The notes: a model not told the origin generated them from the letters alone. DNA of 64,000 nucleotides from Hermatobates lingyangjiaoensis (GCA_026182355.1 JAPFBL010000006.1:7158501-7222500), one strand, 5' to 3'. Counted from the stretch's first letter, positions 34,910 to 47,621 are shown. Translations and numbers: made by a program.

Positions 34910-37900
34910 GGTGGGGGGAATAGATTCTAAGGGTCCAAATACCTTTTACCTATATACCAAATTTTACTAAATACCAGCTTTACCAAACTGTTACCATACC
35001 AAATATCTTTTGAGACAGCAGAAGTGGCACAGATAACATATTCAATGTTTTTTTGTATGGATGGGATCTTCTGTACTAAAACTTTACATGAAGATGAAAT
35101 GTAAGAAGGAAGAGTCTGCGGCAGATTTGGAGTAATGCTTGTCCAGTTCTTTTAGAAATAACTGACAGGTTTTCTTGGAGCACCCCAGAGAGAACTATCG
35201 AAGGGATGATAAGAATGAGTATTCTTATAAATATTTCTCTGAAACTCGAATTTAAGTAGTGAGTTTAACTAATTAGAGGTGACATAGTTTGTTGGAGAAT
35301 TAGAAAATAATTTTTCTAAAAAAAAACTATTTTTTTCTAATTAAAATAATTAGAAAATAATTTATACTTTTAATCAGTATAAAAATGTCACAGTGAATTT
35401 TCGGAATAATTTTGGTTTGGGTAAATTCCAAGTCCGGAATTATACAAATGCCGGTCGATGCACATGTCATATACAAAAGTAAGCTATGATCATAGACTTC
35501 AATAATTGAAGGGTAAAAAGCTGCAGTTCTACATGCCTTCAGTTAATGTTAATTGTTGATTTCAAACTTTCTTTAATAAATAAGCATAAGTTTGTAACGG
35601 TCGTTACAGTTCTTATTTTTTCATTTGATTAACGGGAGCTCAAGCAAGAAGTTTGAAGCTGCAAGTTTAATTGAAACAGTTACAGTAAAAATTAGAAAGC
35701 CTCAATTTCAGCTGATTATAATAAAGAATAAAAAAAAATGCTATTAATTTATCAGATGAACTTATACGATTTGGAAGTCAATTTGAGAAGTGAATATATT
35801 ATAAAAAGAAATACGTAATCACAATGGTTTGGAAACATTGTTTTTCTTAATACAAGACTAATTGTGTTTGAAAATGAACTAATTCATCTGAGATGAATGA
35901 AAAACTAGAGTTATGTAGGCTTGGGGACGTGGTTGGAATAATCCCCAGGGAAAAGCTTGGGTGTCGCCTATCCATGCAATTAGTCTCTGACACTTGAAAG
36001 CGATGAATCCCTACCTCTCTCGAAATGAATGAACAAACACTACTTTCTTCTCTCCATCCATCAAACACAGATTTGCAATCCATGAATTATGCTATCTTTA
36101 ATATATTTCTGACGAGCATTCTTACTTATTAGTAATAGTTTAAAACAAATAAAATATTTACCGCTTCCTAATTGTTTTGAAATTTATATAAAACACCTTC
36201 TGGTATTAGTTACGCATGCCTGACAAATAATAGCCAATAATATTTTCACCTTAACCGAAGCCTTACAACCATAAACGAAGTGAAAATTAGTAGTCATATA
36301 AACAAATAGAAAAAATAGAAATAATAGAAAAAATATTTTAAAAACATATCTCAAACTTCATTTTCATTGATTTTTTTTTTTTAAATAAAAACCGGCTACA
36401 GTTTAGTAGTAATGCTGATCTCAAATTTAATTCTTCAAGACCCCGAACCTAAACATACCGCTTTTCTTTTGGTAAATTGAAAATACAGAAAAACAGTTTT
36501 ACAACATGATAGGTATTCACATCACAAAAAAATAACATTGATTAAACAGAATTTTTAGTTCTAGAAAGTTAATTTATTGTTTCGAATTAAAATTAATAAA
36601 ATAATATAAAGGAAAATATAAAATAATTTGCATTAACAAAATATTTTCAATCAAAATACCATATAAATTTGATAACTAAGTTGAAATGATCAACTTAGAA
36701 CAAATATTCTTAAATAAATAATTTTTTGGAGAACATTTTTTTTCAATATTATTAATAGTTTAGTCCAGATTTATCAGAGATATTTCTATCATTCCTCCTT
36801 TGAAAACATTTAAGGAATACTACTCATTGGAGTACATTTCCTAAGGACCTTGCTAAAAATCCTTGTACCTCTGAAGAAAAGGTACACTGCAACGGAGGAG
36901 ACTACCCGTGTTATTACTATTCCACTCAGACATTATTAGATATATACATTTTTGCATAATCCTAATAGATATCTTGAAAATTATAAAATTGAAAAATAAT
37001 GAGGTTTTCGTTTTGAGCAGCATGTTTATGACATGCATTCATAAAAGGTTAATTTTTAGTAATAAATTTTAACGGAAGTGGAATTTTAAATTTTACAATC
37101 AAAAAGAGTACAAGTAAAGACGTACAAGTGCCAGAAAGATGAGTTGTTCAAATAAGACATTACTGAAAACAGAATTGAAAATATTTCAAAACTTTAGGGT
37201 AAATAATACTGTATTTACCGATGAAGTAAAATATAAAAATATTCAAACTTGTTTGATATCCATGATACAAGTTAACCCCCGATAATTTAATGGAGAAGGA
37301 ACAGCCCCCTAGGCTACTCTTGATAATGATGTCATTAGCTTGAAATCTAGAGTAAGAGTTATACACCACTGTGTACAATATGTATGGAGTACATATTAAT
37401 AAATACTCAAAAATAAATCAATGTTTCATAAACTACAGAGAAAGACTGTAAAGTCTATTAATGTCCTTATTTTTTAATCCATAGTTTTAAATTTAGTCTT
37501 TGAGTTTTAGCGTGCTCGAGAGTTAATACACAAACTCCGGAACCCTCATATTAATAGAAGCAAGAAGGTTGTCGTCCAACAGTATTAACAGACAAAAAAG
37601 TTTCTCTGGTATACTTGTGCCTATGTAAAACAATATGGTATATTGTGCACACTTTACAATAGTGTAGCATGGCAAAGTGTGCTATACTATGGTAAACTCA
37701 CATTTCGAGTTAGTAGATAGTGCGTGATGTAAACAAGTGAAATAAACAAGCTAAATGAAAAACAAGCTAACAAAAAAGACTACATCAGGAGATAACAGAT
37801 CCTCCTTGCAATAACACATATCGAAAAATTTCCAAAAAAATCATTCTGAGTAGTATAAATAATGTGAAATTAAATAACAAAAATTTGTTATTTCACCCGT

Positions 37901-39520
37901 AGACAGACAGTTTACTTAATGTTAAAATGTGTGTACGAAATTTGTACAACAACAAAAAATGGAACGAATAGTTAATGAAAACGAGAATGATACTCGTTAA
38001 TCTAGCTAGGAGTAATGCGTCCAAGGACTCACTACAAATATACTTCGTCAAGAGAACTTTTAATGAATTAAAAGAACTTAATTTCCCATAGGGTAATCTA
38101 CTGCATTTACTTTTACAATCATGATCGACATTTAGATATAATTCAATACTGGAGACGGCTGAGAAATTAAAGTTACTTTGCACCATTTTGGACTGTTTTT
38201 CTCATAAAGCATATCTCTTCTAGACTAAAGTAATTTTTTAACATAACTTTTTACCGAACTTCCAACTAATAATAGTTACGTTCAACTATTAAATAATATA
38301 CATTTCTGGTATTCTATTTCTGTCGGTAAGAGTTCTTTCTCCTTGAACATAGATCCATTTTTCTAGCTAACTAATTAATAGCCTATCAAACACAAGTTAG
38401 TGCTTGATAATCCCGGACTATTATTAACTTGGCACACACACGGAAATACAAGTGAGACTTTATACAGTTACGCATATTGAAGATTGCGAGTGCTCATTAA
38501 ACACGCTGAACAACTCATAACGTTCTTTTCTTGACATTAGTTTAGTTATTGAGTGAATGATTTTGCTCAGAACAGCATAATATGATTGTCACAGCGATAG
38601 GCAGTATAAGAAATGAAACAGACATGTGGTCAGTTCAATGTATGAAAGAGCAGAAAAAAGAGCAACAGAGCAGAGAGCACATGGCAGTGTTCAGAAGACG
38701 ACAGGCTCGGTGGTTTTTTCTACTTACTTTTTACATATTTCATAACCTGTTTCAGCAACTAACAATATCATTTAGAAAAAGCGACCTCTCCTCAACTAAA
38801 GGATAAATTACACTATTGATAAAATCTGTTCAAGCAGCTAATCTTGTGAGATGGTCGTGTGTTTAAGTGTAAAAAGCTCTCGGTAGATTTTACTGTCAGC
38901 TATCAAAACCGATGAAACTGGGAGTTAGTTGTGTGAGCATCCGGGAACTGGTCCAGGACCGAAGGAGCTGTGACACCCAATTTACAGATGTAACTTATTT
39001 CCATTAACAGAGATGAAATCCACGGTCGTTAAGATTACCAGACATTTGATCTGTAAGAACAGATATTCTAGGGATAAGCTTTTTAACTTGAGTAAGAAAG
39101 AAAATGATAGAACCACTGAGTATTAGTAAGATTCATGGGAACACAAGTGAAAAAGCAAGCATTGTCACCTACATCAAGAAAAAGTTTGCTATTTAGATAT
39201 TTGGCAGAAATTAATAGGAAATAAAGCTGATAACACAACCACGACGATAACCTTTTAATAAAATCTGTCTTTTCAATCTTGTGACTGGTGGTCCTGAAGT
39301 AATTAAAAACTAAAAGCAAAAGTCGTGTATCCTTCACAAAGATAGCGATATTTTACAACAGTGCAGATATTAGGGACCTAGTCCTTGATTTATGACAGTC
39401 CTACAGCAGTGACAATGGGTGACAGGTCCAATGCCAATAGAAAAGGGGTTTTACACCTCTCCCTCTTCCAAAACTGATTGCCTGATAAATTTGAATAGTT
39501 TATACATCTCTCACTAGAAC
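34910..39520. other. AT-rich DNA, nothing recognised
   Basis: Frames at 35847, 36853, 37160, 37893, 39083 (minus) and 38582 (plus) carry no family features. No RNA gene found. Confidence 0.4.
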
Positions 39521-39529
39521 TCAACCATT

Positions 39530-39660
39530 CAATGTTTTACTATAATTAAAGTACCGTAATAATGAAATATTCGATCTCGACTTTTTACGGACCCCAAAGT
39601 GCTTTTCTGTGTTTTTTTGATGATTGTACGTGTATATCCAAATGTTTGTGGACACGCTGC
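39530..39660 (+). repeat. fragment of unclassified dispersed repeat R
   Basis: Shares the order 'gatctcga - ttttacggaccccaaagtgctttt - tttttttgatgattgtacgtgt' with copies at 50.64, 53.98 and 54.68 kb. No coding sequence or terminal structure seen. Confidence 0.4.
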
Positions 39661-39800
39661 AGACGATACCGTTTCTTGGATCAAATTCACTTTTTACACA
39701 AAAAAGGATGTATATGTGAACTATTATTTTGAAGTAAAATTCTATGATGGTAAATTACACTTTGGGCCACAATGTGGTTTTAAACATTTTTCTTTTTTAA

Positions 39801-41210
39801 ACTACTAACTCTAAATTTCCTAAAAGAAATGCTTCTCGAATAAAAATTATGAAGTTCAATAAAGAAGATAAGTAACATTGCTCGTATTCAATGATTTAAT
39901 TTTTTTGGTAATGAGAAACATCTGAAGCAGTTTCTATTTTTATATGGTCTAGTAAATAATAGTCAGTATAATTTTTTATTGAAATGAGAGCTTTTAATAA
40001 GGAAAATGAAGGGAAAATCCGAACTTGTGCTTGAAAATAAGAGTCATGAATTAGCTGGAAGCACAGTCTGAGGACTAGCTGAAAATCGTGAAGGCAAACT
40101 TAACAACAGGGGATATTGTTTCAGTCGACTGTGCTTTCTATGCCATGTTTGTTTGTATCTCTCTGTTACTAAACAAAACTTTTAGACGTCCTAAACAAAC
40201 TAACAATACAGCCGGCTCAAATTATCTTCCTCCAACTTCAAAGAGTGGTTCATTAAAGAGAAGGATAAATAATTTTGAATTCCTACAGTTATGATGTAAA
40301 ATGAAATATGTGATGGAACTCAGGAAACCTGTGACCACTCCTGCAGGGCGGTCGATTACATAACCGATACACAGAATAGCAATAATAATAATAATGAATG
40401 ACAAAGAGATTGAATAAGGAAGGGTATAAAGAACAAGGTCTTCAATACTATTATAAAACACAAATATCTGTAAATATTTATCTTATATACCTTGGAGGCT
40501 AGTGCGTTGCTTGTAGCATTAACTCCTCACTCTCTTCATTCCTCTATTTTGTGTCCATCTATCTATCTGTAGGAGGGCCTTTTTCTTAAATCAACCTCTT
40601 CGCATAACTAGTCTAATGAACCTTGGAATGAACAATGTTCAAACCAGAAACGTTCATCTTACAAACGTAGTCTCCTGCAAATTTGTCTTACTGTAAGTAA
40701 ACCTACATAAACATCATTTATTATTTAGTTAGCTAATTAAGAAGTACTATAATAAATTTAACAAATAAAATTTAACTTTGGTGACAACCATTAAGAGAGC
40801 AACAACCAAACAGATAGTTTAACTTCTAGAAATTATAGCTAATACCTTGAGGTCAAGTCCGAATTTTGCCGTTAAATAGGTTTTAATGTTTTTTTAATGT
40901 TTTAATGTTAACCATTTCTTAATGTTTTTTACGATGTGCGTGTGTGTGGTTTCACAACCTGCAATAAACCTGTCGTGAGAGAGTTTATTGATTCTGCATG
41001 CAACGCTTATAGAATTACATGTATTAAGTATACATGGATGTTAAGATATAATATTATTAGTATTTATTGCATAATTTATTTTAAAACATTAAGTAAAAGT
41101 TTACATCCACTGTTTGCATAATATAATTTAAGTAGTATCATTAATATATGGCTCCTAAAATTTAATCATTAGAAATATGTGCTCCACAAATTATATAAAG
41201 TACATATATA
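39801..41210. other. AT-rich DNA, nothing recognised
   Basis: No gene, RNA or recurring repeat recognised. Confidence 0.4.
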
Positions 41211-41213
41211 AAG

Positions 41214-41225
41214 TATATATATAAA

Positions 41226-41262
<37 letters not shown>
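41214..41262. repeat. (TA)n microsatellite
   Basis: TA run of about 40 bp preceded by interrupted tatataaag units. Confidence 0.93.
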
Positions 41263-41263
<1 letters not shown>

Positions 41264-41567
41264 AACTTTTATGAGAGGTTGATGAACAATAGCCTAGGAC
41301 TCTACAAATTAGATGAAGTTTTGATTAACGGGATAATTAAACAGATGAAGACTTCATTATTAAACACATTCAGGGTTGCCATCAATTCTGGAAATTTCAA
41401 TCAGCCAAGTTAACAAGTATTTATTGTTTTTTTTAGTTCACTTGCTCTCCGAAGATGTGTTAACGAAAGGCCTTAGAGCATTGTTTTAAAAAATTGTTTT
41501 CATTGTGGTAAATTAATCCATCTATTATATCAAGTGTTATTTTGATTATTATTCATATATATATATC

Positions 41568-41767
41568 AGTTCAAAAACAAAGGAAAGCAACACACAGAGA
41601 AAGATACACACTTACAAACTCAAATTTTCGGATGATACGTCTTCCCGAGAAAAGAGAATGGGCGACCAAGCCCGCCGGAAACAACGGCAGGAAACCGTCA
41701 CGGCAACCGGTGTTTTCGAACTGATTTGCGTCCAGTTTGGATCGTTTTTTAGAATTTTAAGTGAAAA
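41568..41767. mobile_element. short PLE-derived element, family A
   Basis: Starts at tcagttcaaaaac beside a short TA run, continues aaggaaagcaacacacagag, a minus-strand hammerhead-like core, gagaaaagagaatgggcgac, and ends gaactgatttgcgtccag then tttggatcgttttttag against (TA)n. The two ends are inverted over about 14 bases (cagttcaaaaac against gttttcgaactg). No protein. Confidence 0.7.
41619..41648 (-). ncRNA. hammerhead-like motif, family A, decayed
   Basis: Minus strand CTCGGGAAGAC in place of CTCCTGAAGAC, then the helix II region, GAAAATTTGAG. The CUGA box is damaged. Confidence 0.35.
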
Positions 41768-42059
41768 ATATATATATATATCTGTATATTAGGCTGCTAG
41801 ATTGGACCACGTAGGTACTTGAAAATTCTAAAAAGATCCGCTAGGCATCATATATTATTCTAATTTAGTATGAATAAAAGTTAAAGAAACTAAAAATAAA
41901 CTAAATCCACAACAATATCTGTAAGACCTGGTATGCTAGCTGGCAGATGCAGCAACTAGGTTCACATTTTGAAAGGAGTAACCACATAAAACAAAGGCAA
42001 TGTACATTGACAACTCAATACATACATACATCTATATAAATATATATATGCTTTTAAAA

Positions 42060-42186
42060 ACTGGATGTCTGTTTCCATTTTGTTCAATTTCGTCTTATAT
42101 TTTTCCAAATTACGAAATTTTGTCTTTAATTCCGAGTTCAACATAAAAATTAAACCACCATAATTTTTTAATGTATTATTGGACAT
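42060..42186 (-). pseudogene. N-terminal fragment of a PLE-type ORF, family D
   Basis: About 42 codons starting MSNNTLKNYGGLIFMLNSEL and including KFRNLEKYKTKLNKM. The copy at 47203-47325 has the same spacing of YG-LI, E-K-R-RNLEK and K-F near its end. The reading frame runs on into a microsatellite-derived tail that I do not count. I infer, from position just after a ribozyme-like core, that it is the start of the PLE polyprotein. The function of the segment is unknown. Confidence 0.5.
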
Positions 42187-42215
42187 GTTTCTGTGTTACA
42201 ACCACCATCTTCAGT
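42182..42215 (-). ncRNA. hammerhead-like motif, family D
   Basis: Minus strand: ACTGAAGA, T, helix II GTG/CAC region with a loop of about 9, GAAAC, ATGTC. Helix III and the cleavage site are unclear. Confidence 0.4.
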
Positions 42216-42219
42216 AAGC

Positions 42220-42405
42220 AAAATTGAACCCTCGATTTATTCTCACGGGTGGTAAATAAATATGAACACGCCGTAGATCGGAGAGGACATTAAGCTGTCA
42301 GTCTCGAGTCTGTACGATGTCAGGTAGTTGTAAAAGATCCCTACTCTTTAAAGACTTTTGAGTTAGGCGAAATTTAGGACTCCCAATGTAGAATCAACAA
42401 GTAAT
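42220..42405 (+). mobile_element. SINE body, copy C (head truncated)
   Basis: Plus-strand match to the body of SINE copy A: cgatttattctc, gaggacattaagct, gtacgatgtcaggtag, agatccctactctttaaaga, gcgaaatttaggactcccaa, tgtagaatc. The tRNA-like head is missing because the copy begins right at the family D terminus (42216). Retained similarity to copy A is high. Confidence 0.65.
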
Positions 42406-45330
42406 GTGGCTCGCCAATTACTAAAATGGGTGCTAAATAATATATGAGCCACAATTCCGCCCTTAGAACAGCACTAAAAGGTGAAAGCCTTATAAGTGTG
42501 GGCGTTGGAAAACAAACAAATTAATGCCTAAATTAATGTACCTAGGACTGCAGACCTATGTATCAAAAGTACATTGGTAGACTAGAGAGTAAAGGGGAGC
42601 TCTGGGATGTCAGCTCTTGTTGAGACTATTATCAGGGGTTGTCAGTAGTTAGAAAGTTTAATCATTTTCAGTCTATTAGAGTCCACACCAAAACCAATAT
42701 TGTTCAATGCAATATGTTTAAGGGAAAATTGGTTTAATTTATATTATCAGTATTATTACTTTAAAATTTTTTTTAAAAAACACCAGAATAATGAATGTAA
42801 TGTATGTCTACACAACACTCATATAGTAAGACAGATTAACTTTGTAATATAAATAATAGTTACACTTGAGTATACATATTTTAATACAACGGGGGAAAAG
42901 AGATGAAAATATAGAATTGTTTTAAATGATAATGTCACAATAAAGTCATTGATCAAATGGCTGTAATTTCAGTTTTGTAAATAAAAATAAAAAGAAAACA
43001 GTAAAAAATGTTATGAGAGGTACTGCGAGTTTTCACATAACTGGTGTACTAGCATTCCAACAGAACGTAAATTGAGATCAATTCTCGTAGCGAGACCAAT
43101 TCTCTGGGTGAATGGTGGCGGGACATATACCTACATGTCCCCGAACCATAGCTTTCAACTTCATTAGTCAATTTTTAACCAAAATTTACTTTTGACTCAT
43201 ATATCAGCAAACAAACCATGTACATCCAACTTACACATTAGACATTAGTTCACGGCTTATATTGTTTTGTAAAGTTTTAACACTTAATTTTTTTATGGGG
43301 GTAAAACAACTTTTGCACACAAAACAATTACTTTTTGTTAGAAATTCAATTAACAAACAAACAGTACTCACTCCTAAAGAGATAACTGTTGGAGTTTTAA
43401 AAAATTAAGTTGATAATGGCCCGCCAGGACAAATTTACTACATATATAGTTCAACATGAGTAGAGACACACAAATAAGGGAAGACTGATTTCAAAAGATT
43501 AAGAAATAAGATTGAGGGAAGGCACACATATATTTTGTATATGCATAAATCACTTGAACGATAAAAATGATACGGATATTGCAGACCCACGCAGTCACGC
43601 TGGTGCAAACACACATACACACACACACGCACCACCACCAACACCATCGAGGCCCTTTTTCTGTGAATCAAATGAGAGATTGGCATAACATAGAAAAACA
43701 CTAATAGTTGCTAATTTTTGATTTAACTGACAGGAGGAAAACGAATGAGGTCCAAACTTGTCGACAATTTGACACCTGACAACCGACAGGGTAACAATCA
43801 GAAACTATGCACTCGGTAAAACCAAAAGAGGGAGAACAATGAATGAAAGTGACGTAAGGAGAAGAGAAAAGTAGGAAATAAATAAAATATTATTTATTAA
43901 AATAAATTATACAACTGTAAAAAAAGTTAAAAAAACAAATATGTAATTTACATTAGTCGGCTAATAAGAATATTGGAACTTTCTAAAGAATAATAATCCG
44001 ACATAATTATCAAACACACTAGCTCATTCAAGCGATAACACAGGAGTTAAGAAAAAAAAAATACTGAAAGCCGCAAGTATCGATGAATATAAAAGTTGTG
44101 AAGTGGCTTACAGTGAACATTACGAGTAAAAACATCAAACTAGTGGACAATTAATATAGTATTGGGCAAGCAAAAGCAATGGACTTCTTGGACACATTAA
44201 CGACTGTGCGTTTGGCATTAAGATTTGTTAAATAATACAAGTAGATTGATTCTAATACTTTCCTTAGAAACCACCTATCACACACTAGAAAACATTGGAG
44301 TAACTTTTTTTGTTTTTTATTTTAAGGTTTCTTTTGTTGCAATATATTGAATCTTGAAATTAATAAATGTCAAGTTATATTTCTCAATATAAGTGTACAA
44401 GTGCACAAGTTTATGTTTCTCAATTCATAAATTTGTAAGCTTTCCTCTTTACTGCTATTTTATAGGCGGAAGTTCTACTAATTTGTTATTTGCCTAACAA
44501 ATAACCAAAATTTGTTAACGAATCCAATTTAGTTAAAAGAGCGACATTTTTGGAGTGGAGATAACTAAAGAATGTATTAAGAAATATATTATTTATATGG
44601 GATAGCAGAATAAGCGAATCTGAATTACATAATTCTTAATAGGTTTAGCTGCTTATTGTAATGTAAAAACAATTTCAACATATATTAAATAGACATGCAT
44701 AATAAACATCGTTTAAAAGCATTTTAATTTAAACATAATGTCTTTTACCCAGTGTGGTCCATACTCTTCCAACTCTCACAGGCAAACCCCCAATAACCTA
44801 GAGTTCTATACTCTTTTAGGTTGTGGATTGAAAAAAAGTTATTATACATGGTGACGAAGGACACTACTTACGCGCACAAATTACAAATATTACGGTGATT
44901 TCTTTTTTTTTTAAGCGTATAATTTAAAAACTATTAACATTCAGGCCTGGGAAGTATAAGCACTATCCAGTTAGTAGCGCATATTTACTATCCAATAAAT
45001 CAGGCATATTTAAAACAAATAAAACTTATAAATTAAAATATTCCATTTATTTTACCCAACATAATAATTTGGAATATTAATGAAAGGAATGTGCCTTTAT
45101 AATATAACTTTAGAACATTCATATTTATGCTGACACATCTGTTCAAGTTTGTACATCTAAAATTATTCATTTTAACCTCTAATGTAATAGTTTATTATAT
45201 ATACTTTCCGAATTTCATATATCTGTTTAATGCTTAAGATCAAATACAATTGTTAAATCAAAACGTTGGCTTTAAAAGTTTGATTTGAACCTGGAGAACT
45301 GGCCGATTCCTGTTAAATAAAATTTGTTTC
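42406..45330. other. AT-rich DNA, nothing recognised
   Basis: The minus frame 43438-43701 has no family features. No RNA gene or recurring repeat recognised. Confidence 0.4.
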
Positions 45331-45350
45331 ATATATATATATATATATAT
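45331..45350. repeat. (TA)n microsatellite
   Basis: Twenty bases of TA bordering a decayed family B terminus. Confidence 0.9.
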
Positions 45351-45460
45351 AAAACAAGAATTAATAGTAAATACGTGAAATAATAAAAACATCGTATAAA
45401 CGACAATAAGATCTCTAAAAATGGGACTGAGATCTTTCGTAGAAAAACTCGTCAGGTTTA
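45351..45460 (-). repeat. decayed PLE-derived terminus, family B
   Basis: Degenerate version of the family B order: acgtgaaataa, acaataagat, aatgggactgagatctttcg and ctcgtcagg. It sits beside a TA run as the better copies do. Confidence 0.5.
45425..45456 (-). ncRNA. hammerhead-like motif, family B, diverged
   Basis: Minus strand: CCTGACGA, GTTTTTCTAC helix II region (GT/AC), GAAA, GATC, T-C, AGTC. Core boxes are intact but helix II is reduced. Confidence 0.4.
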
Positions 45461-45479
45461 TTCCATAACATAAATAGAT

Positions 45480-46835
45480 TTACATCTGGAGACATTAATT
45501 TTACTTGTTTTATGTTGAGAGAATTTATTTCTTCACTGCTCTTTCCTTTTTAATGTCATTATTTGTAACGTAATATATTACTCATTATTTTCTTTAATAC
45601 TTATTTAAATAAGTCGTCATAAAGTGGCATTCCAATTTTCAAATGTGAAAACATTTAAACAAGACCATCAGAGTTTTATAAGTTTATAGATATCGCACAG
45701 AGTATACAATTTCAGCGGGTTTTAATATTAATTATTTAGCGTTTATAAATTGCTAAAGTCGATTTCAATTATATTTTAGGAAATTGTTAATGATTATAGA
45801 GAAATAGAATGAATATAAGAGAGAGAATGGAAAAGAAAGGAGAAAGTTTTTGACAACTTATTAATCCATTAACTTATTTAAACCAAATCTCCTTTTTTCC
45901 TAATTGCTGTGAGTAGTTACCAATTTTATGCCTTAAAAGAAGATATTTTAATGAAAGGATTTATTTTGGTTCATTAGATATACATTAAAGCAGATTAATT
46001 TGAGTTAAGGCCAATAACTTTGCCAGGCTATTAGTCAAAGTCAAAAGATTGAAACATTAATTAAAATTTAAAACATTTTAATAAGGATTGCAGAAATTGA
46101 GCAGTTAATAAATATGTGCATATTTAAGAAAAATAGCATTCTTCAAACTATAAATAAACTTGGTATCAAATTTGAATGAAATGATTGACGGGCAATAAGA
46201 GTTTAAAGGTTGAGAGCCCATAATATAAGACTAACTGTATTGCTTGTCTGGAGGAAAACCTATTAAGTATAGACGAAGTTGCTTCAATTTATTAGGACGG
46301 ATTAGAAATAGATTTCTATGTTTTAAACTTATCAAAGTGAGAAATCCTAACAATGAGGAGGCAAACTTCGAAGAAACCGTAATATATAATAAAACTGTGC
46401 AAGATAGACAATATAGTTTACCAACGTGCCATGTAGTTGATTAAATTACAAAAAACAAAGTACGTAAAGTTGCAACAAAGTTTGAATGGTGATTATAAAA
46501 AAAAAACTGTTCAAGCAAAAAATCAGCGAACTGAAACACAGCATAAGGAATAAAGCTGTAAAAAGTCTGCCACTCTCTTACAATGGAGAAACTTTTTGAA
46601 AATAGAGGCGGAAGGCGATATAGAAAGGAACTATATGGGAAGAAATAGGTTGAAGATGAAAAAAGTAGTCACCCTTAATCTGACCTTCGGGACGCCTCAA
46701 TCTGCCAGAGAGGAGGCAACGACAGAATCATGTTTAGAAATCACCTTCAATACCATTTGAATGCAGAATAATTTCAACATCCTCAGCTGTTTCATAGTAG
46801 TTTGATTTACCCTTAATAATGTATATTTTTACTAA
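45480..46835. other. AT-rich DNA, nothing recognised
   Basis: An open plus frame at 46244-46444 rich in Arg and Asn has no recognisable family. Confidence 0.4.
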
Positions 46836-46839
46836 CTAA

Positions 46840-46969
46840 ATCAATTGGTCAGTACAACTACATTAAGGTATCAGTAATTATAATAAGTGTATAAGTACTT
46901 AATACCCTTAATATATGATATATATATATTTACTATACTATATATCAATTGGTCAGTACAACTACATTA
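46840..46969. repeat. 26-bp direct duplication, 104 bp apart
   Basis: atcaattggtcagtacaact plus acatta occurs at 46840-46865 and again at 46944-46969. A related agtgtataa also follows each copy, so a segment of about 104 bp was probably duplicated in tandem. Confidence 0.75.
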
Positions 46970-47156
46970 CACGTGTATCATAATATATACCATAAGTGTA
47001 TAATTGTGACTTGAGGACAGATGTTACTATTATTTTTTTTTTTTCTGTGTGTCATATATATATATTCGTATATGTATTTGGGGAACAGTCCTTCATTTAT
47101 ACATGTCAGATTAAATTTTCTGCCCACTTTTGTCTTTATCAGTTTTCAAACATCAC

Positions 47157-47191
47157 CCAGTAGATGGTCAAAGAAGACCGAAACGTCGGTA
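47157..47191 (+). ncRNA. hammerhead-like motif, family D
   Basis: CCCAGTAGA in place of CTGAAGA, T, helix II GGTC-AAAGAA-GACC (4 perfect pairs), GAAAC-GTCG-GT, cleavage-site A. Helix II and III are good, but the CUGA box has changed. Confidence 0.45.
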
Positions 47192-47202
47192 ACAATAAAA
47201 AA

Positions 47203-47325
47203 ATGGACAGCAAAACATATGGTGAGTTAATACACCTAGTTCCTAGAGAAATCAAAGTAAGACTACGAAATTTGGAAAAGAAAGCCAGAAAACTGATAAA
47301 AACAAATGTGGGCAGAAAATTTAAT
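47203..47325 (+). pseudogene. N-terminal fragment of a PLE-type ORF, family D
   Basis: The frame opens MDSKTYGELIHLVPREIKVR, continues LRNLEKKARKLIKTNVGRKF and NL, and then runs into CA and TA repeats. It aligns with the minus-strand fragment at 42186-42060 and with the end of the decayed tract at 19.5 kb. Basic and predicted helical in composition. It begins 12 bases after the predicted ribozyme cleavage site, which fits a ribozyme in the 5' leader of a PLE transcript. Confidence 0.5.
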
Positions 47326-47327
47326 CT

Positions 47328-47328
<1 letters not shown>

Positions 47329-47400
<72 letters not shown>
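47329..47400. repeat. (CA)n(TA)n compound microsatellite
   Basis: About 33 bp of CA followed by about 38 bp of TA, joining family D and family B elements. Confidence 0.95.
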
Positions 47401-47402
<2 letters not shown>

Positions 47403-47435
47403 ATGATCAAACCACAATAAGAAATGGGAAAACCA

Positions 47436-47478
47436 GACTAAGATCTTTCAACCGTAACAAGCGGTCTTCGTCAGAGTC
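47436..47478 (-). ncRNA. hammerhead ribozyme-like motif, family B, left arm
   Basis: Minus-strand copy of the motif described at 18889-18931, all core and helix positions conserved (GACT/AGTC helix I, GACCG/CGGTT helix II). Confidence 0.6.
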
Positions 47479-47517
47479 AAAAACACGAACACACAGAACA
47501 TCGTGTTGTTGGTTTTT

Positions 47518-47560
47518 GACTCTGACGAAGACCGCTTGTTACGGTTGAAAGATCTTAGTC
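47518..47560 (+). ncRNA. hammerhead ribozyme-like motif, family B, right arm
   Basis: Plus-strand inverted partner, identical in the core. A transcript through the whole element would pair the two cores with each other unless the RNA is processed first. Confidence 0.6.
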
Positions 47561-47621
47561 TTGTTTTCCCATTTCTTATTGTGGTTTGATCATTGATTGT
47601 TATTTCACGTGTTTATGTGAA

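Larger units (their letters stand above)
42012..42216 (-). repeat. PLE-derived terminus, family D, with start of an ORF
   Basis: Minus strand: hammerhead-like core (42215-42182), then an open frame from the ATG at 42186 whose first 42 residues include YGGLIFMLNSELKTKFRNLE and KLNKMETDIQFLK. It stops being alignable at a TA-rich run near 42050, the same point at which the copies at 19.5 and 47.3 kb stop. Confidence 0.6.
47103..47328. repeat. PLE-derived inverted terminus, family D
   Basis: A plus-strand hammerhead-like core (47157-47191) and ORF start (47203) end at aaaatttaatctc. The last roughly 38 bases of that tract recur inverted at 47111-47145 (ttaaattttctgcccac), upstream of the core. 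So again a long arm faces a short one. Confidence 0.6.

Noticed and set aside
46244..46444. Plus-strand open frame of 66 codons rich in Arg and Asn
   Set aside because: No recognisable family, no splice context that I can defend, and the length is expected by chance.
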